From Acidobacteriota bacterium (GTDB lineage: Bacteria > Acidobacteriota > Vicinamibacteria > Vicinamibacterales > UBA2999): a stretch of DNA of 64,000 nt. The DNA lies in the NCBI GenBank assembly GCA_020851325.1, contig JADZCY010000279.1, forward strand, positions 1 through 64,000, in the 5' to 3' direction. Made by a program: the position numbers and the translations under genes. Numbering within the stretch: position 1 is the stretch's first letter; each line of letters opens with the position of its first letter. Below, in pieces: positions 30,965 to 41,768 of the stretch. The notes under the pieces were generated by a model. It had not been told where the DNA came from and ran no database searches. It saw only the letters and a program-made list of their open reading frames with translations.

Positions 30965-33445
30965 ATGCTGTCCAACCTTCGGCAGGCGGTGCGTCAGTTC
31001 CGGTTGAGCCCGATCTTCAGCGCGACGGCGGTGCTGTCGGTGGCGCTGGGGATTGCCGCCAGCACCACAATCTTCGCGCTGGCGGATGCGCTGCTGCTGG
31101 CGCCCACCGCGGGTGTGCGCGATGCCGATGCGGTGCTCGATATCGGGCGGTCAACGACGGGCCGCCGCGACAGCGGCCGCGCGCAGACGCCGGGCGGGTT
31201 CGACAACATGTCGCATCCCTCCTTCCTCTATCTGCGCGAACACACGCAGACGCTGAGCGGCATGGCCGCCGTGCAGTTCGGCGGCTCGGCGCTCAGCCTC
31301 ACCACCGACGGCATCAGCGAACGCATCACCGGGACGATGGTCTCCGGCAACTATTTCGATGTGCTCGGCACGCGGCCGGCGCTCGGACGGTTCTTCACGC
31401 CGGATGAAGATCAGATCCCCGGCGCGCGCCCCGTCGTCGTGCTCACGCACAAGCTGTGGACGAGCCGGTTCGGCAGTCGCGCCGACATCCTCGACACGCC
31501 CGTTCGCATCAACAACCGCGAGTTCACGGTCATCGGTGTTGCCGAGCCCGGCTTCGCCGGCACATCGATGGTCGGCACCGATCTGTGGATGCCGATGGCG
31601 ATGATCGCCGAGGCGTGGGGACTGGCTAACACGCGCATGCTCACCGACCCGGCGGCGGTATGGCACGTGGCCATCGGCCGTCCGAAGCCGAACGTCACGC
31701 GCGAGCAGGTGCAGGCGGAACTCGTCACGCTGATGGAGGCGTTCAAGGCGCAGGCGCCGGGCGCCAATCCCTCGCACAGCATCGCGGTAATTCCGCTCAG
31801 CCGCGTGCCGGGTCCAGTGCGAACGCCCTTCCTCGGCTTCATCGGCGCGCTGTTCGTGCTAACCGCGGCGCTGCTTGCGATCGCCTGCAGCAACGTCGCC
31901 GGCATGCTGCTGGTGCGGGCCTCGGCACGTCGCCGCGAGATGGCGACGCGTCTGGCCATCGGCGCCAGCCGCGGCCGTCTGCTGGCGCAGCTCCTCACCG
32001 AGGTCGTCGTGCTGTTCCTCGTCGCCGTCATCGTCGCGCTGCCACTGACGATGTGGCTGACGCGCATGCTGATGCTGTCGATACCGGCGCTGCCGATGCC
32101 GCTCAATCTCGAACTCGTGGTGAACGGGCGCGTGATGGCGTTCGCGTTTGCCGCCGCGCTCCTCACGGCGGTGATCTTCGGTCTGGCGCCGGCACGCCAC
32201 GCGCTCGGCAGCAATCTCGCGCCGATGCTGCACGGCGCCAATGCGACGACGGATCGATCGCGCCTGCGGCTGCGTCACGGTCTCGTCGTCGCGCAGGTGG
32301 CGCTGTCGCTGATGCTCGTCGGCGTCGCGCTGCTGTTCGTGCGCACGCTTGACAACGCCAGCCGCATCGACCCCGGGTTTCGGGTGGCGAATGTCGATCT
32401 CGCCAGCGTGGATGTCGCGTTGGCCGGCTATCGCGATCAACAGGCCGTGGCGCTGCTCGATCGTTTTCACGAGCGGCTGTCATCCATCAGCGGCGTCACG
32501 CACGTGGCCGCGGCGCGGGTGATTCCGCTGCAGGGCTCGTCGATGGGCCTTGGCTCTGTTCACATTCCGGGACGCCAGCAGGGTCCCGATGGCAGCGACG
32601 AACTGGCCGCCGACTGGAACGGCGTGACGGCGGACTACTTCGCGACGATCGGGATGCGCGTCGCCGACGGGCGCTCCTTTACCAGCGCCGATCGCGACGG
32701 CGCGCCGATGGTGGCCGTCGTCAACGAGACGTTCGCGCGCCAGGCGTGGCCGGATCGTTCAGCGGTCGGGCAGCGGTTCATCCAGCGGGACCGCAATGAG
32801 AGCGATCGGACGCTCGAGGTCGTCGGTGTCGTCGCCGACGCGAAGTATCGCTACATCAGCGAGGAGCCGCATCCGCACGTGTTCGTGCCGCTGGCGCAGC
32901 AGCCGGCGTCTGAGGTGACCTTCTTCGTGCGTCACGAACCTGGACGCTCCGTGGCGGCGGACGTGCGGCAGACGATCGCGCAGGTGGAACCGGCGGTGCC
33001 GGTGTTGTTCGTGCAGCCGCTCGAAGACGCGGCGGCCATCGGGCTGCTGCCGCAGCGACTCACGGCGTGGATTGCCGGCGGTGTCGGCGGCATCGGCACC
33101 TTCCTCGCCGCGCTCGGCCTCTACGGCCTGATGGCCTTCATCGTCTCGCAACGGACGCGCGAGATCGCCATCCGCATGGCGCTGGGGGCATCGACCGCTG
33201 CCGCCACGCGCCTGGTGCTGATGCAGGCGGCACGGCTCACGCTCGCCGGCGTGATCATCGGCGTGGTGCTGTCTGCGGGTGCCGGCACCGTGCTGGCCAG
33301 CATGCTCGTCGGCGTTACGCCATTCGACCCGGTGACGACGGTGATGACCACGGCGCTGATCGTCGCCGTGCTCGGCGTCGCCTGCTGGCTCCCTGCGCAG
33401 CGAGCGGCGCGAACGAATCCAGCGGCCGCGCTAAGGGCGGAATAA
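30965..33445 (+). CDS. ABC transporter permease, ADOP type (MacB-PCD/FtsX duplicated)
   Basis: Protein of 826 residues: N-terminal helix (LRQAVRQFRLSPIFSATAV), MacB-type periplasmic domain (about 50-260), FtsX core with three helices (about 285-420), a second helix and periplasmic domain (about 440-680), and a second FtsX core ending in ARTNPAAALRAE. No ATP-binding gene is adjacent. This duplicated, orphan arrangement defines the acidobacterial duplicated orphan permease family. The role is unknown; by analogy with MacB it may move a peptide or lipid-linked substrate across the envelope. Confidence 0.88.
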   Translation: MLSNLRQAVRQFRLSPIFSATAVLSVALGIAASTTIFALADALLLAPTAGVRDADAVLDIGRSTTGRRDSGRAQTPGGFDNMSHPSFLYLREHTQTLSGMAAVQFGGSALSLTTDGISERITGTMVSGNYFDVLGTRPALGRFFTPDEDQIPGARPVVVLTHKLWTSRFGSRADILDTPVRINNREFTVIGVAEPGFAGTSMVGTDLWMPMAMIAEAWGLANTRMLTDPAAVWHVAIGRPKPNVTREQVQAELVTLMEAFKAQAPGANPSHSIAVIPLSRVPGPVRTPFLGFIGALFVLTAALLAIACSNVAGMLLVRASARRREMATRLAIGASRGRLLAQLLTEVVVLFLVAVIVALPLTMWLTRMLMLSIPALPMPLNLELVVNGRVMAFAFAAALLTAVIFGLAPARHALGSNLAPMLHGANATTDRSRLRLRHGLVVAQVALSLMLVGVALLFVRTLDNASRIDPGFRVANVDLASVDVALAGYRDQQAVALLDRFHERLSSISGVTHVAAARVIPLQGSSMGLGSVHIPGRQQGPDGSDELAADWNGVTADYFATIGMRVADGRSFTSADRDGAPMVAVVNETFARQAWPDRSAVGQRFIQRDRNESDRTLEVVGVVADAKYRYISEEPHPHVFVPLAQQPASEVTFFVRHEPGRSVAADVRQTIAQVEPAVPVLFVQPLEDAAAIGLLPQRLTAWIAGGVGGIGTFLAALGLYGLMAFIVSQRTREIAIRMALGASTAAATRLVLMQAARLTLAGVIIGVVLSAGAGTVLASMLVGVTPFDPVTTVMTTALIVAVLGVACWLPAQRAARTNPAAALRAE

Positions 33446-33448
33446 AGA

Positions 33449-33500
33449 GAAGACTGGAGGACTGGAGGACTGGAGGACTGGGGGACTGGAGGGCTGGGGG
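33449..33500 (+). repeat. 8-bp repeat tract (CTGGAGGA) after ADOP permease 1
   Basis: About six 8-bp units (CTGGAGGA, CTGGGGGA, CTGGAGGG) begin within ten bases of the permease stop and read in its direction, between convergent genes. Confidence 0.85.
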
Positions 33501-33539
33501 CAAATCGCCAGTCGTCAATACTCCAATGCCTCCGGCCCG

Positions 33540-34019
33540 CTAGTCCAAGTCCGACAACTCCTCGTCGATGCGGTTCTTCATCGCCGCGTCCTCGACGTCG
33601 CGCGCGGGGTGCGCGTCGTCGTCGGGCTGGCGTGAGCGATTCGTGGCGCGGCGGAGGAACAGCGCGAGGGCGGTGGCGGCGAGCACGGAGAGCACGATCG
33701 GCACACCCCAGACGATGGAGCCGATCGGTGTGCCTGAAGGGTCGGCGAGGATCTGCGCGCCGTATTTGGTGACGAGTTCCTGAACGATGGCGTCCTGCGG
33801 TTCGCCCTTCTCGAGGCGCGCTTCGATCTCGCGGCGCATCTCGAAGGCGGCGGGCGACGGACAATCCGCGAGCGTGAGTCCCGGGCAGAATGGGCTCATC
33901 ACGACGCGGAACAGCACCGCGGCCTCCTTCTGCGCGTCAGTCTGCGCCTGCTGCGCCAGCAGCGGCGACACGCACAGCAGAACAACGCAGATGAAGCTGA
34001 GCCAGCGAAACTTCGCCAT
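33540..34019 (-). CDS. CcmH/CycL-like cytochrome c maturation protein, variant motif
   Basis: Exported/membrane protein of 159 residues: signal peptide to about residue 22, a three-helix thioredoxin-partner domain (AFEMRREIEARLEKGEPQ; QELVTKYGAQIL) and one C-terminal membrane helix (about 102-122). Classical CcmH has LRCxxCQ; here two cysteines lie far apart in FCPGLTLADCPS (about 44-55). CcmH normally handles apocytochrome thiols before haem attachment. It closes the minus-strand copper/cytochrome cluster, nine bases after the SCO gene. Confidence 0.78.
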   Translation of the reverse strand: MAKFRWLSFICVVLLCVSPLLAQQAQTDAQKEAAVLFRVVMSPFCPGLTLADCPSPAAFEMRREIEARLEKGEPQDAIVQELVTKYGAQILADPSGTPIGSIVWGVPIVLSVLAATALALFLRRATNRSRQPDDDAHPARDVEDAAMKNRIDEELSDLD

Positions 34020-34025
34020 TGGACG

Positions 34026-34055
34026 ATGCTATCTGCTATCTGCTACCTGCTGATC
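34026..34055 (-). repeat. GCAGATA heptamers forming the 3' end of the SCO gene
   Basis: Read on the minus strand: CAGGTAG CAGATAG CAGATAG. These units encode the last residues (QVADSR) and the TAG stop of the SCO gene. The same unit appears at 12938-12977. Confidence 0.75.
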
Positions 34056-34649
34056 CGCGTTCAACAACTGGCGGATGTTGCGCACGACGAGATCGACGCT
34101 GGCTTCGTAATCGATGAGCAGCCGCGTCTGCCCTTTGGCATCGAGGCCGAAGATCGACACGGTGTGCGACATCAGGTAGCCGGCAGCCGTCTTCTCCTGC
34201 GACTTCTCGAAGTGCGCGCCGAAACGCCGCGCGACGTCGGACACCTGCTCCACCGTGCCGGTGAGGCCGACGGCGTCAACGCCGAAGTAACTGAGGTGAT
34301 CCTTCATCACCTGCGGCGTGTCGCGCTCGGGGTCGATGGAGATGTAGACCGCCTTCACGCGCGACCGCTCCTCGTCCGTCAGTCGTGAATACGCCGTACT
34401 CAGCTTCGACAACGTCGTCGGGCAGGCGTCCGGGCACATCGTGTAGCCGAAGAAGATCAGCACGACGTTGCCACGCAGCGACGAGAGCGAGAAAGGCTGA
34501 CCATCCTGGTTGGTCAACTCGACATCGCCGCCGATCGGCAGCACGGGCAGTTCTTCAGTGGTCGTGTCCTCCGCCGGTGCACGTCCCGACGGCGCGCAGG
34601 CGCCGACAAGCGACAGCAGCGCGACGGCGATCAATATGCGGCGTCGCAT
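34029..34649 (-). CDS. SCO1/SenC/PrrC copper chaperone lipoprotein
   Basis: Thioredoxin-fold copper chaperone/thiol reductase for the CuA or CuB centre of oxidases, 206 residues. Lipobox LVGAC (Cys18) suggests membrane attachment. Copper motif CPDAC (Cys72, Cys76) and His in LMSHTVSIFG (about 162) complete the SCO site. Start ATG 34649 shares one base with the stop of the PCuAC gene. The C-terminal eight residues come from GCAGATA repeats. Confidence 0.92.
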   Translation of the reverse strand: MRRRILIAVALLSLVGACAPSGRAPAEDTTTEELPVLPIGGDVELTNQDGQPFSLSSLRGNVVLIFFGYTMCPDACPTTLSKLSTAYSRLTDEERSRVKAVYISIDPERDTPQVMKDHLSYFGVDAVGLTGTVEQVSDVARRFGAHFEKSQEKTAAGYLMSHTVSIFGLDAKGQTRLLIDYEASVDLVVRNIRQLLNADQQVADSR

Positions 34650-35146
34650 CACTGCCCCATCGGTGCCTTCTTCACCGCGGCCTTCGTCTTCACGGTCGCG
34701 CCCGCGTCGGTGGTGAGGGCCACTTCCACCGAGTCGCCGTCCTTGAGCGGCTTCTTCAACGAGAACAGCATCAGGTGCAATCCGCCCGGCTTGAGTTCGA
34801 CCTTGCCCTTGGCGGGAACGGTGATCGACTTCACCGGCGACATCTTCATCATGTCGCCGCTCCTGACCATCTCGTGCATCTCGACGGTGCCAGCCACATC
34901 GGCGCTGGCGGAGACGATGCGGAGTTCGGTGGCACCGGGGTTCTCGACGACGACATACGCGGCAGTGACGTCGCGGCCGGGCACCGGCTCGCGGACCCAC
35001 GCGCCGGACAGCGACGGTGACGTCTGCGCGTTCAGCGTCGCCGGCCTCGCGCCCGCGACCATGGCGAAGACGACGATGATGACCAGCCAGGCGCGCGCGG
35101 CGACGGCGATGGTGTTGTCGCGAGCGGCGGCGGATGAGTTACTCAT
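34649..35146 (-). CDS. Copper chaperone PCu(A)C
   Basis: Periplasmic Cu(I) chaperone of 165 residues that delivers copper to SCO or oxidase. The N-terminal signal anchor is at about 18-33. Ligand pattern: His-Glu-Met in EMHEMVRSGDMMKM and His-Leu-Met in GGLHLML, the HxM-type site of the family. It lies between a cytochrome c gene (8-base overlap) and SCO, the usual neighbourhood. Confidence 0.9.
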   Translation of the reverse strand: MSNSSAAARDNTIAVAARAWLVIIVVFAMVAGARPATLNAQTSPSLSGAWVREPVPGRDVTAAYVVVENPGATELRIVSASADVAGTVEMHEMVRSGDMMKMSPVKSITVPAKGKVELKPGGLHLMLFSLKKPLKDGDSVEVALTTDAGATVKTKAAVKKAPMGQ

Positions 35147-35525
35147 GAGTGGCTCCTGTCGGGGATTCCCGAAGCGAGATGACGAAGCGCGCCAGCAGGT
35201 AGCGCTCGCGATCCGAAAGATGGAAGTAGGACTGCATCTGCCCGCCGTCGCGGGTGAGGCCGGTGGCCAGCGTGTTGGCGATCGATCCGGGATCGACGCC
35301 GTTCTTGAACGCGCCCTCGTCGCGGAAGTCGCGCGGCGGCGGGTTCAGCGTTTTCGCCACCGGACCATCGCCGCGGCCGGTCATGCCATGGCAGGTGCCG
35401 CAGCCGTTGGCCGCGTACAAACGCTGCCCCGCCGTGATCTCGTCAGCCATCGACGCCGCCTGCCGATCGGGCAGACACGCCGAGGCGGCCAGGATCGGAA
35501 CGATCAACAGCAGTCCGGCGCGCAT
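35139..35525 (-). CDS. Monohaem cytochrome c lipoprotein
   Basis: Small cytochrome c, 128 residues. Signal sequence with lipobox LAASAC (Cys about 16), haem motif CGTCH (about 43-47) and candidate Met ligand in GGQMQSYFHLS. The start at 35525 (MRAGLLLIVPIL) gives the signal peptide; further upstream the frame is non-coding. It could feed electrons to a copper protein or oxidase; it overlaps the PCuAC gene by eight bases. Confidence 0.82.
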   Translation of the reverse strand: MRAGLLLIVPILAASACLPDRQAASMADEITAGQRLYAANGCGTCHGMTGRGDGPVAKTLNPPPRDFRDEGAFKNGVDPGSIANTLATGLTRDGGQMQSYFHLSDRERYLLARFVISLRESPTGATHE

Positions 35526-35654
35526 CCTTCTTAGCCTACAAGACGCGACGACGGCGCCGACCGCGGCAATTCGACGCACGACCTTCCCGGGGCTGGAGAG
35601 TGTGGATAGATGGTGGAGCGCGCAACCCGGCTCGCGGGCCCGGGGACGGAGTGG

Positions 35655-35750
35655 CTGCCGCAAGCCCTTCAAGCCCTCCAAGCCCTCCAAGCCTTCGTCC
35701 TCCAGTCCTCCAGCCCTCCAAGCCCTTCAAGCCCTCGGGGATCAGCGTCA
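35655..35750 (-). repeat. 8-bp repeat array after the FtsX permease gene
   Basis: On the minus strand the array reads GGGCTTGAAGGGCTTGGAGG, then GCTGGAGGACTGGAGG, starting soon after the permease stop. The unit family is the same as at 33449 and 50560. Confidence 0.82.
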
Positions 35751-35753
35751 GCG

Positions 35754-37007
35754 TCAGTCCCCACTCAGATTCGTCGCGACGTCCGTGCGATACGCCTTGA
35801 GTGCCGGGATGACGCCGGCGAGCATGCCAATCGCGATCATGCCGAGGGGCGTCAGCCACAGCGCGGCGTCGGCGCGCCAGATGTCCAGCACGACGCCGGT
35901 CTGCCCGCGGACGACGAAGTAGGCGGCGCTGACGATGGCGGCGTAGCAGAGGAAGCCGGCGAGCACGCCGAGCGTGGCGATGGCCGTGGACTCCAGCACG
36001 ATCGCCGCGAAAACGGTGGCGCGCCGCGCGCCCAGCGCGCGCAGGATTGCGAACTCGCGCCGGCGTTCGTTCATCGTGTTGTAGAGACTCGCCAGGATCG
36101 TCCCCGCCGCGACGACCACCACGAGATACGCGACGAGTTCGAGCACGCGGTTCGCCCAGCCGAGCTTCTCGAACAGGTCCGCCATCGAGCGGCCGATCGG
36201 CCAGGCCAGCGTCGCGCGCGTGCCCTGTCGATTGATCGCCTGATCGAGATAGATGCCGGCCTGCGGGTCCTTCAGCTTCAGCATCACCGCGCTCACTTCA
36301 CGATGCTCGTCGGGAATCGGCTGATCCACTTCGGGCCGGAAGTTGCGCCCGGCGCCTCGTAGCACGTGGCCGCTCATGCGATAGACGCCGTCGATCGGAA
36401 TCCACACCACGCGGTCCATCGGACTGTTCGTCGCCTCAAGGATGCCAACGACGGTGTACTCGTCCTCGTGATCGCGCTCCTCAGCGAAGGCGATGCCGTG
36501 GCCGGGATGAAACGTCTGCCCGACGCGCAGCCCGGTGCGCGCGGCGACGACGGCGCCGACAACCGCTTCGCGCGAGTCGGCCGCGAAGACGCGCCCACCA
36601 TTGCTCATGCGGATGCCCTGCTCGCCCGGAAACCTCGTGAACAACTCCGGCGTCGTGCCGACGATGCGGTAGCCCTGGTAGTTGTCGCCGAGCGCGTAGG
36701 GCACGGCGAGATCGACGCCGGCGTCCTGCTGCATCGCCTGATACATCGACCACGGGATGTTGCCGGGCGACGTTTCGAGGTGGAACACGGTGTTCAGCAC
36801 GAGCTGCAACTGACTACCGCGCGCGCCGAGGACGGCATCGAAGCCGTTGGCGCCGCCGGTGAACGCGGCATACGTCTGGTTCTTGATCGCGAACACCGCC
36901 ATGACCAGTCCGCAGGCGAGCCCGACCGACAGCACGGTGATGGCCGTGGACAGCAAGTGCTGGCGCAGGCTGCGCCGCACGATGAGCGACAGGCCCGGAC
37001 GCGTCAT
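35754..37007 (-). CDS. ABC transporter permease (FtsX/MacB family)
   Basis: Permease of 417 residues: N-terminal helix (LLSTAITVLSVGLACGLVMAV), a periplasmic MacB-PCD domain (about 45-260) and three C-terminal helices (VLELVAYLVVVVAAGTILAS, a second, and a last near ALWLTPLGMIAIGMLAGVIPAL). The start at 37007 overlaps the ATPase gene in ATGA. Together with the upstream ATPase and DUF3299 gene it forms a three-gene transport module of unknown substrate that often accompanies envelope metal or lipoprotein functions. Confidence 0.88.
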   Translation of the reverse strand: MTRPGLSLIVRRSLRQHLLSTAITVLSVGLACGLVMAVFAIKNQTYAAFTGGANGFDAVLGARGSQLQLVLNTVFHLETSPGNIPWSMYQAMQQDAGVDLAVPYALGDNYQGYRIVGTTPELFTRFPGEQGIRMSNGGRVFAADSREAVVGAVVAARTGLRVGQTFHPGHGIAFAEERDHEDEYTVVGILEATNSPMDRVVWIPIDGVYRMSGHVLRGAGRNFRPEVDQPIPDEHREVSAVMLKLKDPQAGIYLDQAINRQGTRATLAWPIGRSMADLFEKLGWANRVLELVAYLVVVVAAGTILASLYNTMNERRREFAILRALGARRATVFAAIVLESTAIATLGVLAGFLCYAAIVSAAYFVVRGQTGVVLDIWRADAALWLTPLGMIAIGMLAGVIPALKAYRTDVATNLSGD

Positions 37008-37729
37008 GCGTGCGTCACGGCGCCGGACGCGCCGATACCGTCGGTGGCGGCGAGGTTGATGTGCGCGAGGTCGTCGACGCGATCGAACTGATCCAGCACC
37101 GCGGGATCGTGGCTGACGAGCAGCAGCGCGGCGCCGGCTTCGCGGCACATGTCGCGAATCAGCGTCAGCGCTTCGCGGGCGTGACGCGCGTCCAGGTTCC
37201 CCGTCGGTTCATCGGCAAGCACCAGCGCCGGACGATTGGCGAGGGCGCGCGCCACGGCCACACGCTGTTGCTGGCCAACGGACAGCTGTCGCGGCCGATA
37301 GCGCAGGCGATCGCCAAGACCGACACGACGCAGGAGCGCGGTCGCCGCGTCGGCATCCGCGCCGGGACCGAACATCATGCCGAGCATCACGTTCTCGAGC
37401 GCGCTGTAAGCCGGCAGCAGGTTGAATGTCTGGAACACGTAGCCGATGCATTCGGCGCGCAGGCGATCCCGCGCTGGTTCGGCGAGGCTGGTGATGTCGC
37501 GGTCGAGAATCCACACGCGGCCCGCATCCGCCTGAAGGATGCCAGCGACGATGTGGAGCAGCGTGGTCTTGCCGGAGCCGCTGCTGCCGCGCAGCGCGAT
37601 CTGCTCGCCGCGGCCGAGCGTAAACGCGGGAATGTGCAGCACCGGCGTCACCTCGCCATCGGGCGAGCGATACGACTTGCGCAGACCGTCGATGCGAAGG
37701 GCCGGCCCCGGCGTGCCGGCCGTGGTCAT
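37004..37729 (-). CDS. ABC transporter ATP-binding protein (LolD/MacB-type)
   Basis: ATPase of 241 residues: Walker [11 protein letters not shown]-loop YVFQTFNLL, signature [15 protein letters not shown], Walker [14 protein letters not shown] and the switch His in LLVSHDP. This pattern is that of LolD/MacB ATPases that power FtsX-type permeases. Start 37729 overlaps the DUF3299 stop by four bases; longer upstream frames run over the neighbouring gene. Confidence 0.93.
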   Translation of the reverse strand: MTTAGTPGPALRIDGLRKSYRSPDGEVTPVLHIPAFTLGRGEQIALRGSSGSGKTTLLHIVAGILQADAGRVWILDRDITSLAEPARDRLRAECIGYVFQTFNLLPAYSALENVMLGMMFGPGADADAATALLRRVGLGDRLRYRPRQLSVGQQQRVAVARALANRPALVLADEPTGNLDARHAREALTLIRDMCREAGAALLLVSHDPAVLDQFDRVDDLAHINLAATDGIGASGAVTHA

Positions 37730-38196
37730 CGGCCGTCCTCGATCTCCACGCTGTCGGCTTCGAGCCGATACAGGCTGGCGACGCGGCCGTTCTTCATCTC
37801 TTCGCCAACCTCGAGCCGCCCCTTGACGATCATCCCGAGGTGCGTGAACTTCGCCCGCTTGCCGGTCTTCATGCGGACGAGGATCCACTCGTTCATCCGC
37901 ACCGGCGCGCCGAAGTAGCACATGTCGATGCTGGCGTTGAGCATGAACAGCGAGACGCCTTCCTGGTTCAGGTCGAGCGGCAGCATGAAGCCGTCCACCG
38001 ACACCATCTTGCCGTGCAGCGCCTTCACCGACGCCGGGATGACGTTGGCCACCGACACCGGCTTCGGGTCCAGCGGATCAGGCAGTTCGTACTCGTAGTT
38101 GCTGAGCGCGTTGAACGACACGCGCTGATAGCCCTGCGCCGACACCAGCGTGCCGACGGCCACCGCGAGCAAGAGGGTCCAGAACCGGAGGCGCAT
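37726..38196 (-). CDS. DUF3299 exported protein
   Basis: Protein of 156 residues with an N-terminal signal (RLRFWTLLLAVAVGTLVSA). A beta-rich domain includes KMVSVDGFMLPLD and the strand pattern CYFGAPVRMNEWILVRM of DUF3299. The single Cys in DMCYFG could bind metal. It is the first gene of the ABC module, 15 bp after a 10-mer repeat leader. Function unknown. Confidence 0.8.
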   Translation of the reverse strand: MRLRFWTLLLAVAVGTLVSAQGYQRVSFNALSNYEYELPDPLDPKPVSVANVIPASVKALHGKMVSVDGFMLPLDLNQEGVSLFMLNASIDMCYFGAPVRMNEWILVRMKTGKRAKFTHLGMIVKGRLEVGEEMKNGRVASLYRLEADSVEIEDGR

Positions 38197-38210
38197 GGGG
38201 TAACTGTAAA

Positions 38211-38312
38211 CGAAAGGTGCGGAAGGGTGCTGACAGGTGCTGAAGGGTGCTGAGGGGTGCTGACAGGTGCTGACGGGTGCTGACGGGTGCTGACGGGTGC
38301 TGATAGGTGCTT
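38211..38312 (-). repeat. 10-bp tandem repeat array (CAGCACCTGT) before the DUF3299 operon
   Basis: About ten units in 10-bp register; on the minus strand they read TCAGCACCCG/TCAGCACCTG toward the ATG at 38196, beginning about 15 bp from it. Confidence 0.92.
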
Positions 38313-38405
38313 ACGTGGGAGGCGGGAGGCCGAGAGAGGGCGAAGCCTCGCCGTAGCGCGAAGCGCGAAGGCGGGAGGCGGGAGGGCGAGACAGGGCGAA
38401 GCCTC
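38313..38405 (+). repeat. GGGAGGC heptamers and a duplicated GGGCGAAGCCTCGCCG segment
   Basis: GGGAGGCGGGAGGC tracts flank two copies of GGGCGAAGCCTCGCCGT (around 38338 and 38394), each containing the inverted GGCGA/TCGCC pair. It lies between mbnH and the 10-mer array; no gene. Confidence 0.65.
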
Positions 38406-38422
38406 GCCGTCGCGCCGAGCGA

Positions 38423-39936
<1,514 letters not shown>

Positions 39937-39940
<4 letters not shown>

Positions 39941-40800
39941 CGCTGCGGCGTCCGCACGCTGCCTGCAGGCCGCACACGAAACACGCGCTGCACGGCGCCA
40001 TCGTCACCAAGACCGAGCGCGTTGAGAATCGGCGTGCACTCGCGATCGTCGCGGCTCGACATACAGCCGGCCGCCGTCTTTTCCTGGTTGACGTCGACGT
40101 TGGCGTCGGCCAGCAGCGTTGCCAGATCGAACTGAATCACATCGCGCTGCGGCACGAACGGCGTCAGGCTCACGGCGGCGCGATTCGGATGCTTGCAGGC
40201 AATCGGCGCCGTGCTCGGTCCATCCGCCGGTTCGCACCCGGTGCTGCCGAGATGAATCATCCAGCCCTTCGGCTGACCGGTTGTGCGCAGATCGATCCGC
40301 GCGAACTTGTAGCCGGCGTTCCACGACCAGAAGAGACGCGTGAGATTGAGCGGCGATGAAGCGACCGTCGCCTCGCGATGATTGGCCGCGAACGGCACGC
40401 CGAGATCGAACTTCACGCTGGCGTAGTCGCCCGGCGGCACGTGGCCTTCGACGATGTTGCGCAGTTCGGGCGTGCCGCTCGCGCAGGTGCCTTCGCCGTT
40501 CTCGAAGTCGAGCAGCGCCACGTCATCCGTCTGCCAGAGGCCGTCCTGCACGAGCGCCACCGGCACGTCGGCGCCGGCGCGCGTGACGAGTCGGATGTTG
40601 GAGACGTAGAAGCGGAAGTCCGTGAAGCGGATCGCGGACTGCGTCGTGCCGATGTCCGCGTAGCGCTCAGCGCACGACACCGGCTTCCCGCCGACGACGG
40701 CGTCGAAGGTGAGCGTGACGGGCGTAGGTGATTGACCTGCGGCGGTTCGGAACGCGAGCAGAGTGAAGACGATGGCGGCGACGGTGACTGAACGAAACAT
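39937..40800 (-). CDS. mbnP: MbnP-family copper-binding protein
   Basis: Exported protein of 287 residues, substrate of MbnH in the characterised pair. Signal peptide ends near TAAGQ. Several cysteines (C43, C106, C189, C202, plus C246 and C255) match the four-Cys motif of the family, and FWSWNAGYKF (W158, W160) carries the tryptophan expected to become kynurenine. After this modification MbnP binds copper. No methanobactin precursor or mbnBC genes are visible, so the pair probably serves general copper handling. Start 40800 gives the signal peptide. Confidence 0.88.
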
Positions 40801-40843
40801 GCGCGCTCCTTGCCTGATGAGCTGGAGCGGACAGTCTGCGTGC

Positions 40844-41698
40844 TCAGTGCGCAGGCGGCAATGCGGCGAATCGTCGCAGCCAGTCGATGACGTCGGCAAG
40901 AATCCGCGGGCCTTCGGGCTCGTTGTGCAGTTCGTGCCGCAACCCCGGATACGTCCGCCGCGTCACCTGCGGCGCGCCGTCGAACACCGCCGACGCCGCC
41001 GGCGGCACGAGTCCATCGTCTTCACCGTGCAGTACGAGTGCCGGCATGGTGAAGCCGCGCGGGGCCAGCGCCCGCATGCGGGCCTGCTCACGCAGACCGG
41101 CCGCGGCGAACCTCGTCGTCGAGTGCCGCACGCAGAGCGGGTCGCGTGCCGTTCGGGCGCCCACCTGGTCGTCGCGCGACAGCGTGCTGCGGTCGATGCC
41201 GTTCGGCAGCCGCAACTGCGGCGCGATCCGCGCGAGGACGGGCGCCGCCAGCTTCTTCCATCGCGCCAGCGTCGAGTCCAGCGCCGGAGAGGCCAATACG
41301 ATCGCCGCGGGCTGCGGGCAACGTCCATCGAGCGCATAGCCGGCAACGACCAGCGCGCCCATCGAGTGGCCGTAGAGCACCAGCGGCAGTGCCGGCGATG
41401 CGGCCGCGACCGCCTCGCAGCGTGACTGCAGGTCGTCGTGCAGCAGCGACCAGTGCGCGACGTCTCCGCGTGGTCCGCCGGAGCCGCCCGTGCCGCGGTG
41501 ATCGTAGGCGTGCACGTCGAGTCCGGCCGCGGCCATCTGCGTGCCGACGTGGTCGTAGCGCCCGCTGTGCTCGCCCAGACCGTGGACGAGCAGCACCGCC
41601 GCCCACGGCGTCCCCGCCGCCGGCCAGTGCCGCGTGAGTAGATCGGTGCCGTCAGGCGCGCGAGCGACGGAAGTACTCGAAGACACCAACTGAACCAT
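40844..41698 (-). CDS. Alpha/beta hydrolase, monoacylglycerol lipase-like
   Basis: Cytoplasmic hydrolase of 284 residues. Oxyanion loop HGLGEHSGRYDH, nucleophile elbow GHSMG (about 111), acidic residue in LHGEDDGLVPP (about 228) and catalytic His in PGLRHELHNE (about 255) match serine aminopeptidase/monoacylglycerol lipase-type S33 enzymes. The closest known activity is lysophospholipase/monoglyceride lipase. Divergent from the phosphatase gene, 70 bp away. Confidence 0.87.
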   Translation of the reverse strand: MVQLVSSSTSVARAPDGTDLLTRHWPAAGTPWAAVLLVHGLGEHSGRYDHVGTQMAAAGLDVHAYDHRGTGGSGGPRGDVAHWSLLHDDLQSRCEAVAAASPALPLVLYGHSMGALVVAGYALDGRCPQPAAIVLASPALDSTLARWKKLAAPVLARIAPQLRLPNGIDRSTLSRDDQVGARTARDPLCVRHSTTRFAAAGLREQARMRALAPRGFTMPALVLHGEDDGLVPPAASAVFDGAPQVTRRTYPGLRHELHNEPEGPRILADVIDWLRRFAALPPAH

Positions 41699-41768
41699 GC
41701 GGCGCTAGACTAACAAGATGCGGCGCCATCGAGGCCGGGAGAAACCCCGCCGCAATCGCGGCCGTCCA

